Assembly (NCBI RefSeq): GCF_018614095.1
Contig: NZ_JAGGOY010000054.1
Location: 1-36,396 of the forward strand
DNA from: Streptomyces sp. ISL-87
GTDB taxonomy: Bacteria > Actinomycetota > Actinomycetes > Streptomycetales > Streptomycetaceae
Reading direction: 5' to 3'
Length of the DNA stretch: 36,396 nucleotides
The notes below the pieces were generated by a model. That model was not told the DNA's origin, searched no databases, and saw only the letters and a program-made list of their open reading frames with translations. The translations under genes and the position numbers were made by a program. This document shows, piece by piece, positions 24,193 through 31,974 of the stretch (its first letter is position 1; every line of letters begins with the position of its first letter).

Positions 24193-25070
24193 CAGCGGGT
24201 CCTTTGCGGTCGGGGTGTGTGGAAGAGGTGGGGGGTGCGGCGGGCGAGTTCGTTCAAGCGGCCGGTCCACAGAGCGCGGTCGTCGCCAGGGGAGGAGTGC
24301 GCCCAGCAGCGCACGGTATGGAAGACGGCCCACGTGGACAGCAGACGGGGGTCGAGCGCCAGGGGGTAGGCATCGGTGACCGTGCTGGCTCGGACGGAGG
24401 CGATGGCATCGGTCATGACGAGGGTCTGGGCGACGTCGGACTCACGGGGTCCGACGGCGGCGTCGGTGAAGTCGACCAGGTGGCGGACGGCGCGGGGTCC
24501 GGAGATCACGACGTTGTCGAGGTGCACGTCGCCGTGGCACCACACGGGTGCCGTGCGGGAGGCGTCGGCGATGGCTGCCAGGGTGGGGGCGATCCGGTCC
24601 AGGGTGCCGGGCGGGCACCGCCGGCCGAGGGAGGAGACCTGCTCGTAGAACGGGCGGCGCGGCGTCGACACGTGGACCGGTGTCCGGTGCAGGGAGCCCA
24701 GCAGGCCGCCCAGGTCTCGAAGGGCTCTGTCGTCGCGGACCTGACCGGAGCGGACGGCACTACCGAGGGTGATCGGGCCCAGATCGGCAGTGATCAGGGC
24801 CGTCGATCCGTGCCCGGGCAGCGTGCCGCACCCGAGGACGGCAGGCACCGGGACCCGGTTGGCCACGGCGCGGAACGCCGAACCTTCCGTGATCGCGTTG
24901 CGGTGTGCCGTGGCGGCGTACAGCTTGACCACGACGCTCCGCCCATCGGCCAGACCGGTCCGGTACACGGCAGTCCGCGTGCCGGCGGCCAGGCGTTGCG
25001 CGGTGCGGGCCGGGACCCCGAGCAGGATGGCGCACGCCCGCGAGACCGCCGCCGGAACCTGCCCGGTCAC
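24192..25070 (-). CDS. APH-fold phosphotransferase
   Basis: The 292-residue protein is an aminoglycoside-phosphotransferase-fold kinase. RTAVYRTGLADGRSVVVKLYA provides the N-lobe lysine. CHGDVHLDNVVI is the catalytic Asp/Asn loop, and HLVDFTDAAVGPRESDVAQT contains the DFxD-like metal site. GTG 25070 overlaps the GT8 stop as GTGA, and its own TGA overlaps the ATG of GT2, so it is embedded in the operon. Phosphorylation of a sugar or aminosugar intermediate, or self-protection, is plausible. It differs clearly from the plus-strand kinase at 19877. Confidence 0.85.
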   Translation of the reverse strand: MTGQVPAAVSRACAILLGVPARTAQRLAAGTRTAVYRTGLADGRSVVVKLYAATAHRNAITEGSAFRAVANRVPVPAVLGCGTLPGHGSTALITADLGPITLGSAVRSGQVRDDRALRDLGGLLGSLHRTPVHVSTPRRPFYEQVSSLGRRCPPGTLDRIAPTLAAIADASRTAPVWCHGDVHLDNVVISGPRAVRHLVDFTDAAVGPRESDVAQTLVMTDAIASVRASTVTDAYPLALDPRLLSTWAVFHTVRCWAHSSPGDDRALWTGRLNELARRTPHLFHTPRPQRTR

Positions 25071-25954
25071 CGCACACCCGCCGGTTCCGTGCCGACGGCG
25101 CCCAGGCGGCGAACGTGCCGCATGGTGCGGGCCAGGTGCACCCGGTACTCGGCAACGTCGTCCGTGACAGGGCAGGTGGTCTGCCACGGCTTCTCGGGGC
25201 CGACGAAGTGCACGACGGCGGCGGCCGGGTCGGGTCGCAGCGGCCGGGCTACGACGCGGCGCACCCAGTTCCCGCGTTCGAGGAACCGGCCGACCTCGAA
25301 CCGGTTGTAGCCGCCCGCCACCGGCCGTACCCGGCCGGAGTGCAGGAGCCACAGGTTCAGGGCGTCCTGGTCGTTGTGGAGGATGTGGCGCCGACCGCGG
25401 ATCAGAGCTCTCTCGACACCCCGCCGGATGTGGGGCATGTGGCTGGTGTGGGTCCAGAGCATGCCCGCGTTGAAGTAGGGGCGGCCGTGGAGGTGGGGCC
25501 AACGGTCGGCGGCGCCGGGCAGTGCTGGGCACTGCCCCACTGCGGGATTGAACTCGTCGCGCACGGCGCCCGTCTCGCCCGGCTGAAGGAGGCCGAGCGG
25601 TTCGGTGAGGTCTCCGCGTACGAGTACGTCGGCGTCCACATAGATCAGGTAGGGCCGGCGGACGAAGCCGGGCGTGAACTCGAAACGCAGGTAGGTGGTG
25701 ATGGTGATGTAGGAGGCATCGGCCATGCGGGAGGCACGCAGCGGGGGGCGGTGGCGCAGGTCGAAGGAGCCGAAGCCGACGCGCTTGGCAAGGTCGGCCA
25801 GGAGGAGCGCCTGCGCGGGGTGAAGGTCGAGGGTGAGTACCCGTACCGCTGCGTTGCGGCGGGCAGCCGGGGTGAGGCTGTCGGCCAGGCCGGTGATGGT
25901 GGCCAGGCCGGGGGTGAGGTACTTCTGGTCGATGCACAGGCCGAACGCGTACAC
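25067..25954 (-). CDS. GT8-like glycosyltransferase
   Basis: The 295-residue protein resembles GT8 retaining glycosyltransferases. It begins FGLCIDQKYLTPGLATITGL (the usual DxNY-like opening strand), then LTLDLHPAQ, then YLIYVDADVLVRGDL (DxD metal site), YFNAGMLWTHTS, HNDQDALNLWL and VVHFVGPEKPW. These are typical glycogenin/LgtC-type blocks. GTG 25954 has GGAAGG about ten bases upstream. It follows the small WVGDLV gene after 45 bases. It would transfer a hexose from a nucleotide-sugar to an unknown acceptor. Confidence 0.85.
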   Translation of the reverse strand: MYAFGLCIDQKYLTPGLATITGLADSLTPAARRNAAVRVLTLDLHPAQALLLADLAKRVGFGSFDLRHRPPLRASRMADASYITITTYLRFEFTPGFVRRPYLIYVDADVLVRGDLTEPLGLLQPGETGAVRDEFNPAVGQCPALPGAADRWPHLHGRPYFNAGMLWTHTSHMPHIRRGVERALIRGRRHILHNDQDALNLWLLHSGRVRPVAGGYNRFEVGRFLERGNWVRRVVARPLRPDPAAAVVHFVGPEKPWQTTCPVTDDVAEYRVHLARTMRHVRRLGAVGTEPAGVR

Positions 25955-25999
25955 GGGGGCTTCGCCTTCCGGTCGTGGTGCGTGGGCATGACGGGGCGT

Positions 26000-26197
26000 T
26001 CAGGGGGCGTCGTGCTCGCCGCGGCGGCGGATCACTTCGAGGCGGTCGGGGTGAGTCGTCTGCCACTGGGCGGTGAAACCTCCCGCCATGGGCCGCAGCA
26101 CCCACACAGTTCCGGCTTCTTTGACGTCGGTGACGATCGCCCGCCGCCCTTGGTCGTCTTCCACCAGGTCCCCGACCCAGGGGTGCCCGGCGTTCAC
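26000..26197 (-). CDS. Small WVGDLV-type protein
   Basis: This 65-residue protein contains HPWVGDLVEDDQGRRAIVTDV and WVLRPMAGGF, a compact beta-rich pattern. I recall similar small proteins at Streptomyces loci with XRE regulators; their function is not known to me. GTG 26197 is preferred because it overlaps the stop of the upstream gene as GTGA, the pattern seen through the whole operon. Earlier GTG/ATG codons at 26236/26227 would overlap by 34-43 bases. Confidence 0.7.
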   Translation of the reverse strand: MNAGHPWVGDLVEDDQGRRAIVTDVKEAGTVWVLRPMAGGFTAQWQTTHPDRLEVIRRRGEHDAP

Positions 26198-26637
26198 GGA
26201 CTGTCTGCCTGTGGCGTGTCGCCCCATGGGGACCACCCCGAGGACGCGTCGGCGATGTCACGGCGCCGCTGTTGCTGGCCGGGGGTGCGGCGGGGCAGGC
26301 CGCCTGCGGCGTGCACGAGGAACCCGCCCCGGTCTCGGATCAGGACGCCAAGGCCGGCGAACTGGGCGGCATCGGCAGCGACGTGGGAGAGGGAGCCGAC
26401 GATGATGCCCCGGATCATTCCGGTGGACAGGGCGGACGTTATGGCCTGCCAGCCGGAGCGCTCTGCGAGTGGCACCGCCGGGTCGGGATCGGACCACGCC
26501 CCAGCAACGTGCCAGTGCCGGGCGTCGGCGTAGTGGCGGCCGCGTTTCTCGCCGTCTCGGACGGCGGCGGCGGTGGAGGCGCAGGCGTAGACGGCGACGG
26601 GTACGTGCCCGAGGCCGCTGGGCGGGTTGGTCGGCAT
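26194..26637 (-). CDS. Serine-recombinase-fold protein, probably non-catalytic
   Basis: The 147-residue protein looks like the N-terminal fold of serine resolvases: VAVYACAST replaces the usual YxRVST opening. AGAWSDPDPAVPLAERSGWQAI matches the segment before the helix, and IRGIIVGSLSHVAADAAQF matches the 'vvv..LDRLxR' block. The arginines expected in both motifs (YxR, and RxxR in the second) are missing, replaced by Cys and His/Asp. No DNA-binding zinc-ribbon or HTH domain follows, only a basic PRRTPGQQQRRRDIA tail. It is therefore likely a repurposed fold. ATG 26637 has a GGGGG-type Shine-Dalgarno. It heads the operon. Confidence 0.6.
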   Translation of the reverse strand: MPTNPPSGLGHVPVAVYACASTAAAVRDGEKRGRHYADARHWHVAGAWSDPDPAVPLAERSGWQAITSALSTGMIRGIIVGSLSHVAADAAQFAGLGVLIRDRGGFLVHAAGGLPRRTPGQQQRRRDIADASSGWSPWGDTPQADSP

Positions 26638-26762
26638 GCCCCCAAGGCTGCTGCGCACCGGCACGCGGGCCCAGACACGGCCCGTGGCAGCGGCGACAGT
26701 CCGTGCCGGGATTCGGTGCCACGGGGCGTGGCAGCGCAGGGCCAGGCGGCCGGGCTTGTGCA

Positions 26763-26813
26763 ACGCCCCGTAGCAGTCGAGCAGGTGGCGGCCGGTCGAC
26801 TGCTACGGGGCGT
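26763..26813. terminator. Terminator after the XRE regulator
   Basis: A perfect 18-bp stem (26763-26780 with 26796-26813) closes a 15-base loop just beyond the regulator's stop at 26831 on the minus strand. The right arm resembles the palindrome TGCCACGGGGCGTGGCA at 26717-26733. Confidence 0.75.
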
Positions 26814-26830
26814 GGTAGCGCGGCCTGGGG

Positions 26831-28033
26831 TCAGCGCACCCCGAGAGGAACCCCGGCAGCGTTGGCGAGTCCGCGCAGGCGGCCGACGGAAACTCCGGCG
26901 AGCCGGCCGATGATGACGCCGGGGAGCATCTGGTGGCGCACCCACCCGGGAGCCATCGTGCAGACGGCTTCGAGGGTGTCGGCTGCAGCCTCCCAGCGCC
27001 GGCATTCCACGTGGGTGAGGGCGACGTCCAGGCCGTACCGGGCACGGGTGGCCAGCGGCACGGAGTCGTCCAGGCGGACGGTGTCCATGAGGCGCAGGGC
27101 TCCGGAGGTGTCACCGAGGGCCACGGCGATACTCATGGCCTGGGTGGCGGCGTACATCGGCCCGTACGGCTGGGCGTGGGCACCGCGGGCGTGCTCCTCC
27201 CCGATACGGGCAGCCACGGCGTGCGCCTGGGAGAGGTACTCGCGGGCGCTGTCCGCGCCCGCACCGCCCCGGGACGCGGCCACGGCGGCATTCGTGACGA
27301 GCTGCCCGTAGACGCTCAGCCGGTCGGGGTCGTGCTCGCTCATCTTGGGCTCAATCCGGTCGGCCTGCGCCGCGGCAAGGGCGAACCCTTGAGTGGTGCG
27401 GCCGTCGCGCAGGTTGACCCATGCCGTGGTGGCGGCCAGGTGGGCGTCACGGAGATCGTCCCCGGCCTGCACGGCGATCTGGCGGCCGTACGTCAGCGCC
27501 GCGTACGCCAGATCGCGGGAGCCCAGCACGTTGGCGGCCATGCCCGCCGTCTGGAAGGTGTCGATCAGGACGCCGCCGGCTGCCTCTCGCTCGGCCGGGT
27601 CGGCGGCGTCGAACCGAGCCCGCGCCTCAGGGAGCAACTGGCCCAGGAGCGTGCCGAGTTCTGTGTACCGGCCCGCCCAGTAGGCGGCATCCGCGCGGCG
27701 GACGACTGAGCGCAGCTCCTCGACGGAGCCCGGCTCGACGTCGGCGGGGATGCCGATGGCGGCATCATGCGTGGCCGCGGACACCATCCGCAGTGCCGCC
27801 CGCTCGTCGCGGTCCATGGACCTGCGGGGCGCCTGCTGGCCGAGGAGTACGGCGATGTCCGTACCGAGGGCATCGGCGATGGAGAGCAGCGACGGCAGCG
27901 ACGCCGTACCGCCGCGTTCCAGCTTGCGGACCACGCCTACGGACACGGCAGCGGCTTCCGCTAACTGCTCCTGCGTCATCCCGCCGCGCAGCGACTTCAA
28001 CCGCTCAAAGGTGGTGTACTCCGACCACTGCAT
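26831..28033 (-). CDS. XRE-family regulator with TPR-like C-terminus
   Basis: The 400-residue protein has an N-terminal HTH (about 8-62): TTFERLKSLRGGMTQEQLAEAAAVSVGVVRKLERGG, a typical XRE domain. The C-terminus (about 100-400) is alpha-helical with tetratricopeptide-like repeats, the usual architecture of Streptomyces signal-responsive XRE regulators that may bind a small ligand. ATG 28033 has GGAGG nine bases upstream. An inverted repeat overlies the likely transcription start, so it is probably autoregulated. The same operator sits before the HAD gene. It is the natural regulator of the island genes. Confidence 0.88.
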   Translation of the reverse strand: MQWSEYTTFERLKSLRGGMTQEQLAEAAAVSVGVVRKLERGGTASLPSLLSIADALGTDIAVLLGQQAPRRSMDRDERAALRMVSAATHDAAIGIPADVEPGSVEELRSVVRRADAAYWAGRYTELGTLLGQLLPEARARFDAADPAEREAAGGVLIDTFQTAGMAANVLGSRDLAYAALTYGRQIAVQAGDDLRDAHLAATTAWVNLRDGRTTQGFALAAAQADRIEPKMSEHDPDRLSVYGQLVTNAAVAASRGGAGADSAREYLSQAHAVAARIGEEHARGAHAQPYGPMYAATQAMSIAVALGDTSGALRLMDTVRLDDSVPLATRARYGLDVALTHVECRRWEAAADTLEAVCTMAPGWVRHQMLPGVIIGRLAGVSVGRLRGLANAAGVPLGVR

Positions 28034-28045
28034 GCCCCAGCACCT

Positions 28046-28067
28046 CCGTGTGATTGGCCTCACACGG
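28046..28067 (-). promoter_or_regulatory. Operator (8-6-8 inverted repeat) of the XRE gene
   Basis: CCGTGTGA (28046-28053) and TCACACGG (28060-28067) are exact inverted copies with a 6-base spacer. Read on the minus strand the core is GTGAGGCCAATCAC. A -10-like TACCGT (28068-28073 complement) ends directly before it, so the site covers the start of transcription. Confidence 0.8.
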
Positions 28068-28122
28068 ACGGTACTGGCAAGAGCGGTGGGGCCGACAGCC
28101 CTTGATCAGCCGGAAGTTGCGG

Positions 28123-28785
28123 TCACGCGGCGAGGACCGCACTGACTCCCAGGAGGGCCTCAAGCTCCGCCACAGCCTGGTCCTCATCCATAGCGTGGAC
28201 GGTGGTGATTCCCAGCTCGGAGGCCGGCGGAAGGTTCACCGCGTGATCGTCCACGAACACGCACCGCTCGGCGGGCAGGCCGATGCGGTCCACGGTCAGC
28301 CGGTAGATCGCCGGATCAGGCTTGGCCATGCCGACCAGCTCGGAGACGACGTGCACATCGAACAGGTCCCAGATTCCGACGTGCTCGTACGGGTTGAACG
28401 GGTCCAGGCCGAAGCTGTTAGACAGCAGGGCGACCCGATGACCAGCCTCCCGTGCCGCACGGGCAAGGGCAGCCATCCGACGAGCCGCAGGCACCCCTGC
28501 CCAGGCCCTGCCCATCAGGTTCACCGGGTCCACATGCGCCCCCAGGAGGGAGGCAGTGCCCTCGTTCCACTCCGCCTGCCCTATCTCCCCGACCTCTAGG
28601 GCGGCATACAGACGCCGCCCTTCCGGGTGATCGTTGAGGGTGTTGCGCCACGCCTCCGGGGCCAGCCCTTCGGATACGCACCAGGCACGGTGAACCGCGA
28701 GGGGGTTGGCAGTGAGCACTCCGGCGAAGTCGAGGATCAGCCCGCGCTGTTCACGCTCGTCGGCGGCGGCAGTGCTGTACGGCAT
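28123..28785 (-). CDS. HAD-superfamily hydrolase
   Basis: The 220-residue protein has motif I LILDFAGVLT (nucleophile Asp19), motif II LLSNS, the Lys of motif III in GMAKPDPAIY and motif IV FVDDHAVN. The second Asp of DxD is replaced by Ala21, so the usual acid/base for phosphoserine-type hydrolysis is missing. Such DFxG forms also occur in Streptomyces HAD proteins. The helical cap is about residues 30-100. ATG 28785 has only a weak Shine-Dalgarno. A palindrome like that of the XRE gene precedes it. Activity on a phosphorylated intermediate of the island pathway is possible. Confidence 0.82.
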   Translation of the reverse strand: MPYSTAAADEREQRGLILDFAGVLTANPLAVHRAWCVSEGLAPEAWRNTLNDHPEGRRLYAALEVGEIGQAEWNEGTASLLGAHVDPVNLMGRAWAGVPAARRMAALARAAREAGHRVALLSNSFGLDPFNPYEHVGIWDLFDVHVVSELVGMAKPDPAIYRLTVDRIGLPAERCVFVDDHAVNLPPASELGITTVHAMDEDQAVAELEALLGVSAVLAA

Positions 28786-28803
28786 CCGGTGACCGTCCCT
28801 TCC

Positions 28804-28817
28804 GTGATGGGTCTCAC
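28804..28817 (-). promoter_or_regulatory. Second copy of the island operator, upstream of the HAD gene
   Basis: On the minus strand it reads GTGAGACCCATCAC, 12 of 14 bases identical to the XRE operator, with GTGA/TCAC arms and a 6-base spacer. A -10-like TAGCGT lies just upstream at 28824-28829. The remaining 28830-29091 holds no gene that I can support. Confidence 0.7.
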
Positions 28818-29091
28818 TGGGGACGCTACCGTGCACTCGGACACGCGGAACGTACAAGGAAGCCCCCAGCGTTCTGGGGAGCCGCAGCAGTCGCGACAAG
28901 CCGGAAGGCGGGCCTCCTTCCCACAGCCATCGCGTGGGGGAAACCGGCGCCGGCCTTGCCCCTGCGCTGACCTGTGAAGCCGGGCTGCGCATAGGGGCTG
29001 ACAGGGCACCGTTGCGCGCGTTGACTCACTGCGCAGCTCTGCGCCGCCGTCCTATGCCCCGGCCGGGGTGCCTGCGCCCCAACCCCTCCGG

Positions 29092-29850
29092 TCAGTCATC
29101 CGCCGGGCCGGCACCGCGGTGGCCCAGGCCCGTCCGCTCGGTCGGGATGACGCCCAGCCGTCCCGCCTGGAAGTCGTCGAAGGCCTGCTGGAGTTCGTGC
29201 TTGCTGTTCATGACGAACGGGCCGTAGTGCGCCATCGGCTCGCGGATCGGCAGGCCGCCGAGCAGGACCACCTCGAAGTTCTCGCTGCGCGAGTCCTGCG
29301 ACGCGTCCGCGCGGATCGTCAGCGAGTCTCCGTCGCCGAAGACGACCGACTGGCCCATCTTGAACGGGCGGCGTTCGGCACCGGCCGCGCCACTGCCCGC
29401 GAGGCCGTAGGCGAGGGCGTTGAAGTCGGGCCGCCAGGGCAGCGTGATCTCGGCGCCCGGGTTCACCGTCGCGTGGATCATCGTGATCGGCGTGTGCGTG
29501 GCGCCAGGACCGGCGTGGCCCGCGATGTCACCCGCGATCAGACGGAGCAGGGCGCCGCCGTCCTCGGAAGCAAGCAGCTTCACGGTGCCGCCGCGGATGT
29601 CCTGGTACTTCGGCGCGATCATCTTGTCCTTGGCGGGCAGGTTCACCCACAGCTGGAGCCCGTGGAAGAGGCCGCCGGAGATGACCAGGTCCTCCGGCGG
29701 GGTCTCGATGTGCAGGAGGCCCGAGCCCGCCGTCATCCACTGAGTGTCGCCGTTGGTGATGACCCCGCCACCGCCGTGCGAATCCCGGTGGATGAAAGTG
29801 CCATCGATGATGTACGTGACGGTCTCGAAGCCGCGGTGCGGGTGCCAGGG
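29092..29850 (-). pseudogene. Pirin-family gene lacking its N-terminus, right copy
   Basis: The minus-strand frame from about 29850 to 29092 encodes about 252 residues starting inside PWHPHRGFETVTYIIDGTF (a pirin metal-site motif). It continues through WMTAGSGLLHIE, FHGLQLWVNLPAKDKM and the full C-terminus. The HPHRG and HxE ligands survive; only the first ~45-60 residues and the promoter are gone. The breakpoint joins a truncated regulator gene on the opposite strand. In-frame ATG at 29736 could still permit a shorter product. The 3' part matches the left copy, including the identical 80-bp block 29162-29241. Confidence 0.85.
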
Positions 29851-29851
29851 G

Positions 29852-30589
29852 GTCGACCTCGGTCACCAGCCCGCCGCCGCCACGCATGCGCGGACCGTGG
29901 TGCAGTGTGCGGAGATCGCGGAGCATCCGAGGCTGCGAGCCTGGGCCCGCTCGTTCCAGTCGCTGGCCGCGTACTGGACGGGCGAGTACCGGCGGGCCGC
30001 GGATCTCGCACGGGCCGGATGCGAGGACGGCCGGGGGCCGGGCTCCGGAACGATCACGGCACGACTGCTGAGTCTGGAGGCCCGCGCCCTCGCAGCCGGC
30101 GGAGACGGCCGCAGCGCGTTGCGCTCCCTCGCACTGGCCCACGAGGCCCGCAACAGCGCGGAACGAGACGAACTTCCTGGCGTCTTCGCCTTCCCAGAGG
30201 CGAAACAATGGGCCTACACGGGCACCACGCTGCTGGCCGTCGGCGGCGACCAAGTCCAGCGGGCGATAGCCGCGTCCAACCGCGCGGTGGAGCTGTATCA
30301 GGCCGGGCCGGAAGGCGACCGGTCCTCCGGAGACCTGCACGCCGCGCATCTGGACCTGGCCACCGCGTACCTGGCAAGCGGCGAGCTGGAAGGAGCTGGT
30401 ACGGAACTCGCCGCGGATCTCGGCGCGGATCAGTACACCGCGAGCATCACCATCAGGCTTCGCAATCTGGACACGCTCATCGGCAGCGGGCCGTACCGTG
30501 ACTCACGGCCGGTGGTCGATCTTCGGGAGCACATCCACGAGGTAACCGCCCGGCCCGCTCTCGTCAGCACACCCACGGAGCCGCGATGA
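29852..30589 (+). pseudogene. TPR-type regulator fragment lacking its HTH domain
   Basis: From the breakpoint near 29851 a plus-strand frame encodes about 245 residues. These resemble the helical C-terminal domain of Streptomyces XRE-TPR regulators: ALGHQP-like start LGHQPAAATHART, then HPRLRAWARSFQSLAAYWTGEY, LLSLEARALAAGGD and ELPGVFAFPEAKQWAYTGTT, then GDLHAAHLDLATAYLASGELEGA. The DNA-binding N-terminus is missing. The frame ends at TGA overlapping the methyltransferase ATG. The frame is otherwise open, so loss of the 5' end is recent or the remainder is tolerated. Confidence 0.8.
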
Positions 30590-31410
30590 CCACCCAGCCC
30601 ACGAACGACCCTTCCGTGACCGACCGACGCCTGCTCTCCACCCAGGCGTACGGCACCGGCCAGCACCTCGCAGCCCGCCAGTCCCTCTACCAATGGCAGA
30701 CCCCGCGACACGACCTCCCCGGCATCGTCGTGGGCGAGCTCGCCGGCATACGCGGGGCAGTAGCGGACGTGGGCTGTGGCAACGGGAAGTTCGTGCAGCG
30801 GGTCCGCGCCGACCGGCCGGACCTGACCGTGCTCCCCATGGACGTCTCCCCCGGCATCCTGGCAGGCATCGAGGGAGCCGTGGCCGCGGACGTCCAGCAG
30901 CTCCCGATCGCGGACGGGGCTTTGGAAGCGGTCCTCGCCATGCACATGCTCTACCACGTCGAAGACCAGGCCCGAGCAGCCCAAGAGCTCGGCCGCATCC
31001 TGGCCAGCGATGGCATCGCTATCGCGTCCACCAACAGCAGGACCGACAAGCGGGAAATGGAGGACCTCTGGCGACGAGCCGCCGGCGACGTCCTCGGCAT
31101 CCCGGAGGGCCCGGCGCGGGTACAGCTTTCCGCCCGCTTCACCCTGGAAGACGCCCACGCCATCCTGGGCACTGTCTTCGACGATGTCCGGACGATCCCC
31201 CTCCCGGGAGTGATCGAAGTGACTGACGCCGCGCCCGTGGTTGCCCACCTGGCCTCGTACGAGGCGTGGGCCGACCAAATGGGCGTCCCGTTCAAGGAGA
31301 CGATCGAGCGCGCCCGAGAACGGGTGGACGAAACCATTCGGTCGGAAGGCGCGTTCCGCGTCACCTGCCTTGGCGGAATCTTGGTCTGCCGAGCAGCGCG
31401 CGCTTACTGA
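30586..31410 (+). CDS. SAM-dependent methyltransferase
   Basis: The 274-residue class I methyltransferase has motif I VADVGCGNGKFVQRV (about residues 60-74), the acidic motif II PMDVSPGIL, VQQLPIADGALEAVLAMHMLYHV and LASDGIAIAST (post-I and motif III). It is UbiE/COQ5-like. The C-terminal part (about 190-274) is a specific substrate cap. ATG 30586 overlaps the regulator stop as ATGA, so the two were an operon. With its regulator truncated, expression may be altered. The methyl acceptor is unknown. Confidence 0.9.
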   Translation: MTTQPTNDPSVTDRRLLSTQAYGTGQHLAARQSLYQWQTPRHDLPGIVVGELAGIRGAVADVGCGNGKFVQRVRADRPDLTVLPMDVSPGILAGIEGAVAADVQQLPIADGALEAVLAMHMLYHVEDQARAAQELGRILASDGIAIASTNSRTDKREMEDLWRRAAGDVLGIPEGPARVQLSARFTLEDAHAILGTVFDDVRTIPLPGVIEVTDAAPVVAHLASYEAWADQMGVPFKETIERARERVDETIRSEGAFRVTCLGGILVCRAARAY

Positions 31411-31531
31411 TCATTTCAGAATGAGTTTGTTGGAAGGGCTTGGCTGCATGGAAGGGTGGGGGCAGACTTCCGACTCTGCGGATGATCTCGTGCCAACCCG
31501 CCACGGACGTGCGTCGCCGACGGCTCTGGGA

Positions 31532-31570
31532 CGCCCGGGGCCCGGCGAGCGTTCCGCCGGGCCCCGGGCG
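31532..31570. terminator. Bidirectional terminator, left copy
   Basis: A perfect 16-bp stem CGCCCGGGGCCCGGCG (31532-31547) / 31555-31570 with a 7-base loop AGCGTTC separates the methyltransferase from the convergent secreted-protein gene. Confidence 0.85.
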
Positions 31571-31577
31571 GAGTCGA

Positions 31578-31974
31578 CTACCAGGCGATGTAGACGTTTT
31601 CCGCGGTGAAGCGTGACCCGCCGCTGAAGTCGGACAGCTTGAAGTAGTACGAGCCCGCGCTCACCCGGCCCCAGGAGGAAAGGCCGCAGTAGTTCACCCT
31701 GCTGCCGACATTCCGGTCCGGGTTCCAGCTGATGTCCTGGTAGAGGTTCAGCGTTGCCGAGTTGAAGGAGCTGTCGGTATAGCAGGTGGACAGGCTCACG
31801 ATGCTGGAGGTGCTGTCAGCGTTGCCGTCATACCAGCGATTCGACTCGTGCCCCCGCTCCCACCCCCCGATGTAGCTGGTCCTCGAGCCCTCCGCCTGAG
31901 CAGGCGCCACGCCCAGTGCGAGCAGCGTCGCACCGCCCAACGCAACCAGCGGCAACCTTGCGCATCGTGTTCAT
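31578..31974 (-). pseudogene. Secreted-protein paralogue A, frameshift in signal peptide
   Basis: Paralogue A of the 104-residue secreted family. The mature part is intact: SRTSYIGGWERGHES, a Cys in CYTDSS, DISWNPDRN, NYCGLSSWG, AGSYYFKL and a final W. The original start is ATG 31974 with GGGAGGGG ahead, identical to paralogue C. One extra C at 31946-31947 (GCAACCAGC versus GCAACAGC in C) shifts the frame in the signal peptide. The in-frame TTG 31955 would give a signal peptide without its basic N-terminus. Most likely inactive or poorly exported. The mature sequence is about three quarters identical to C by eye. Confidence 0.85.
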
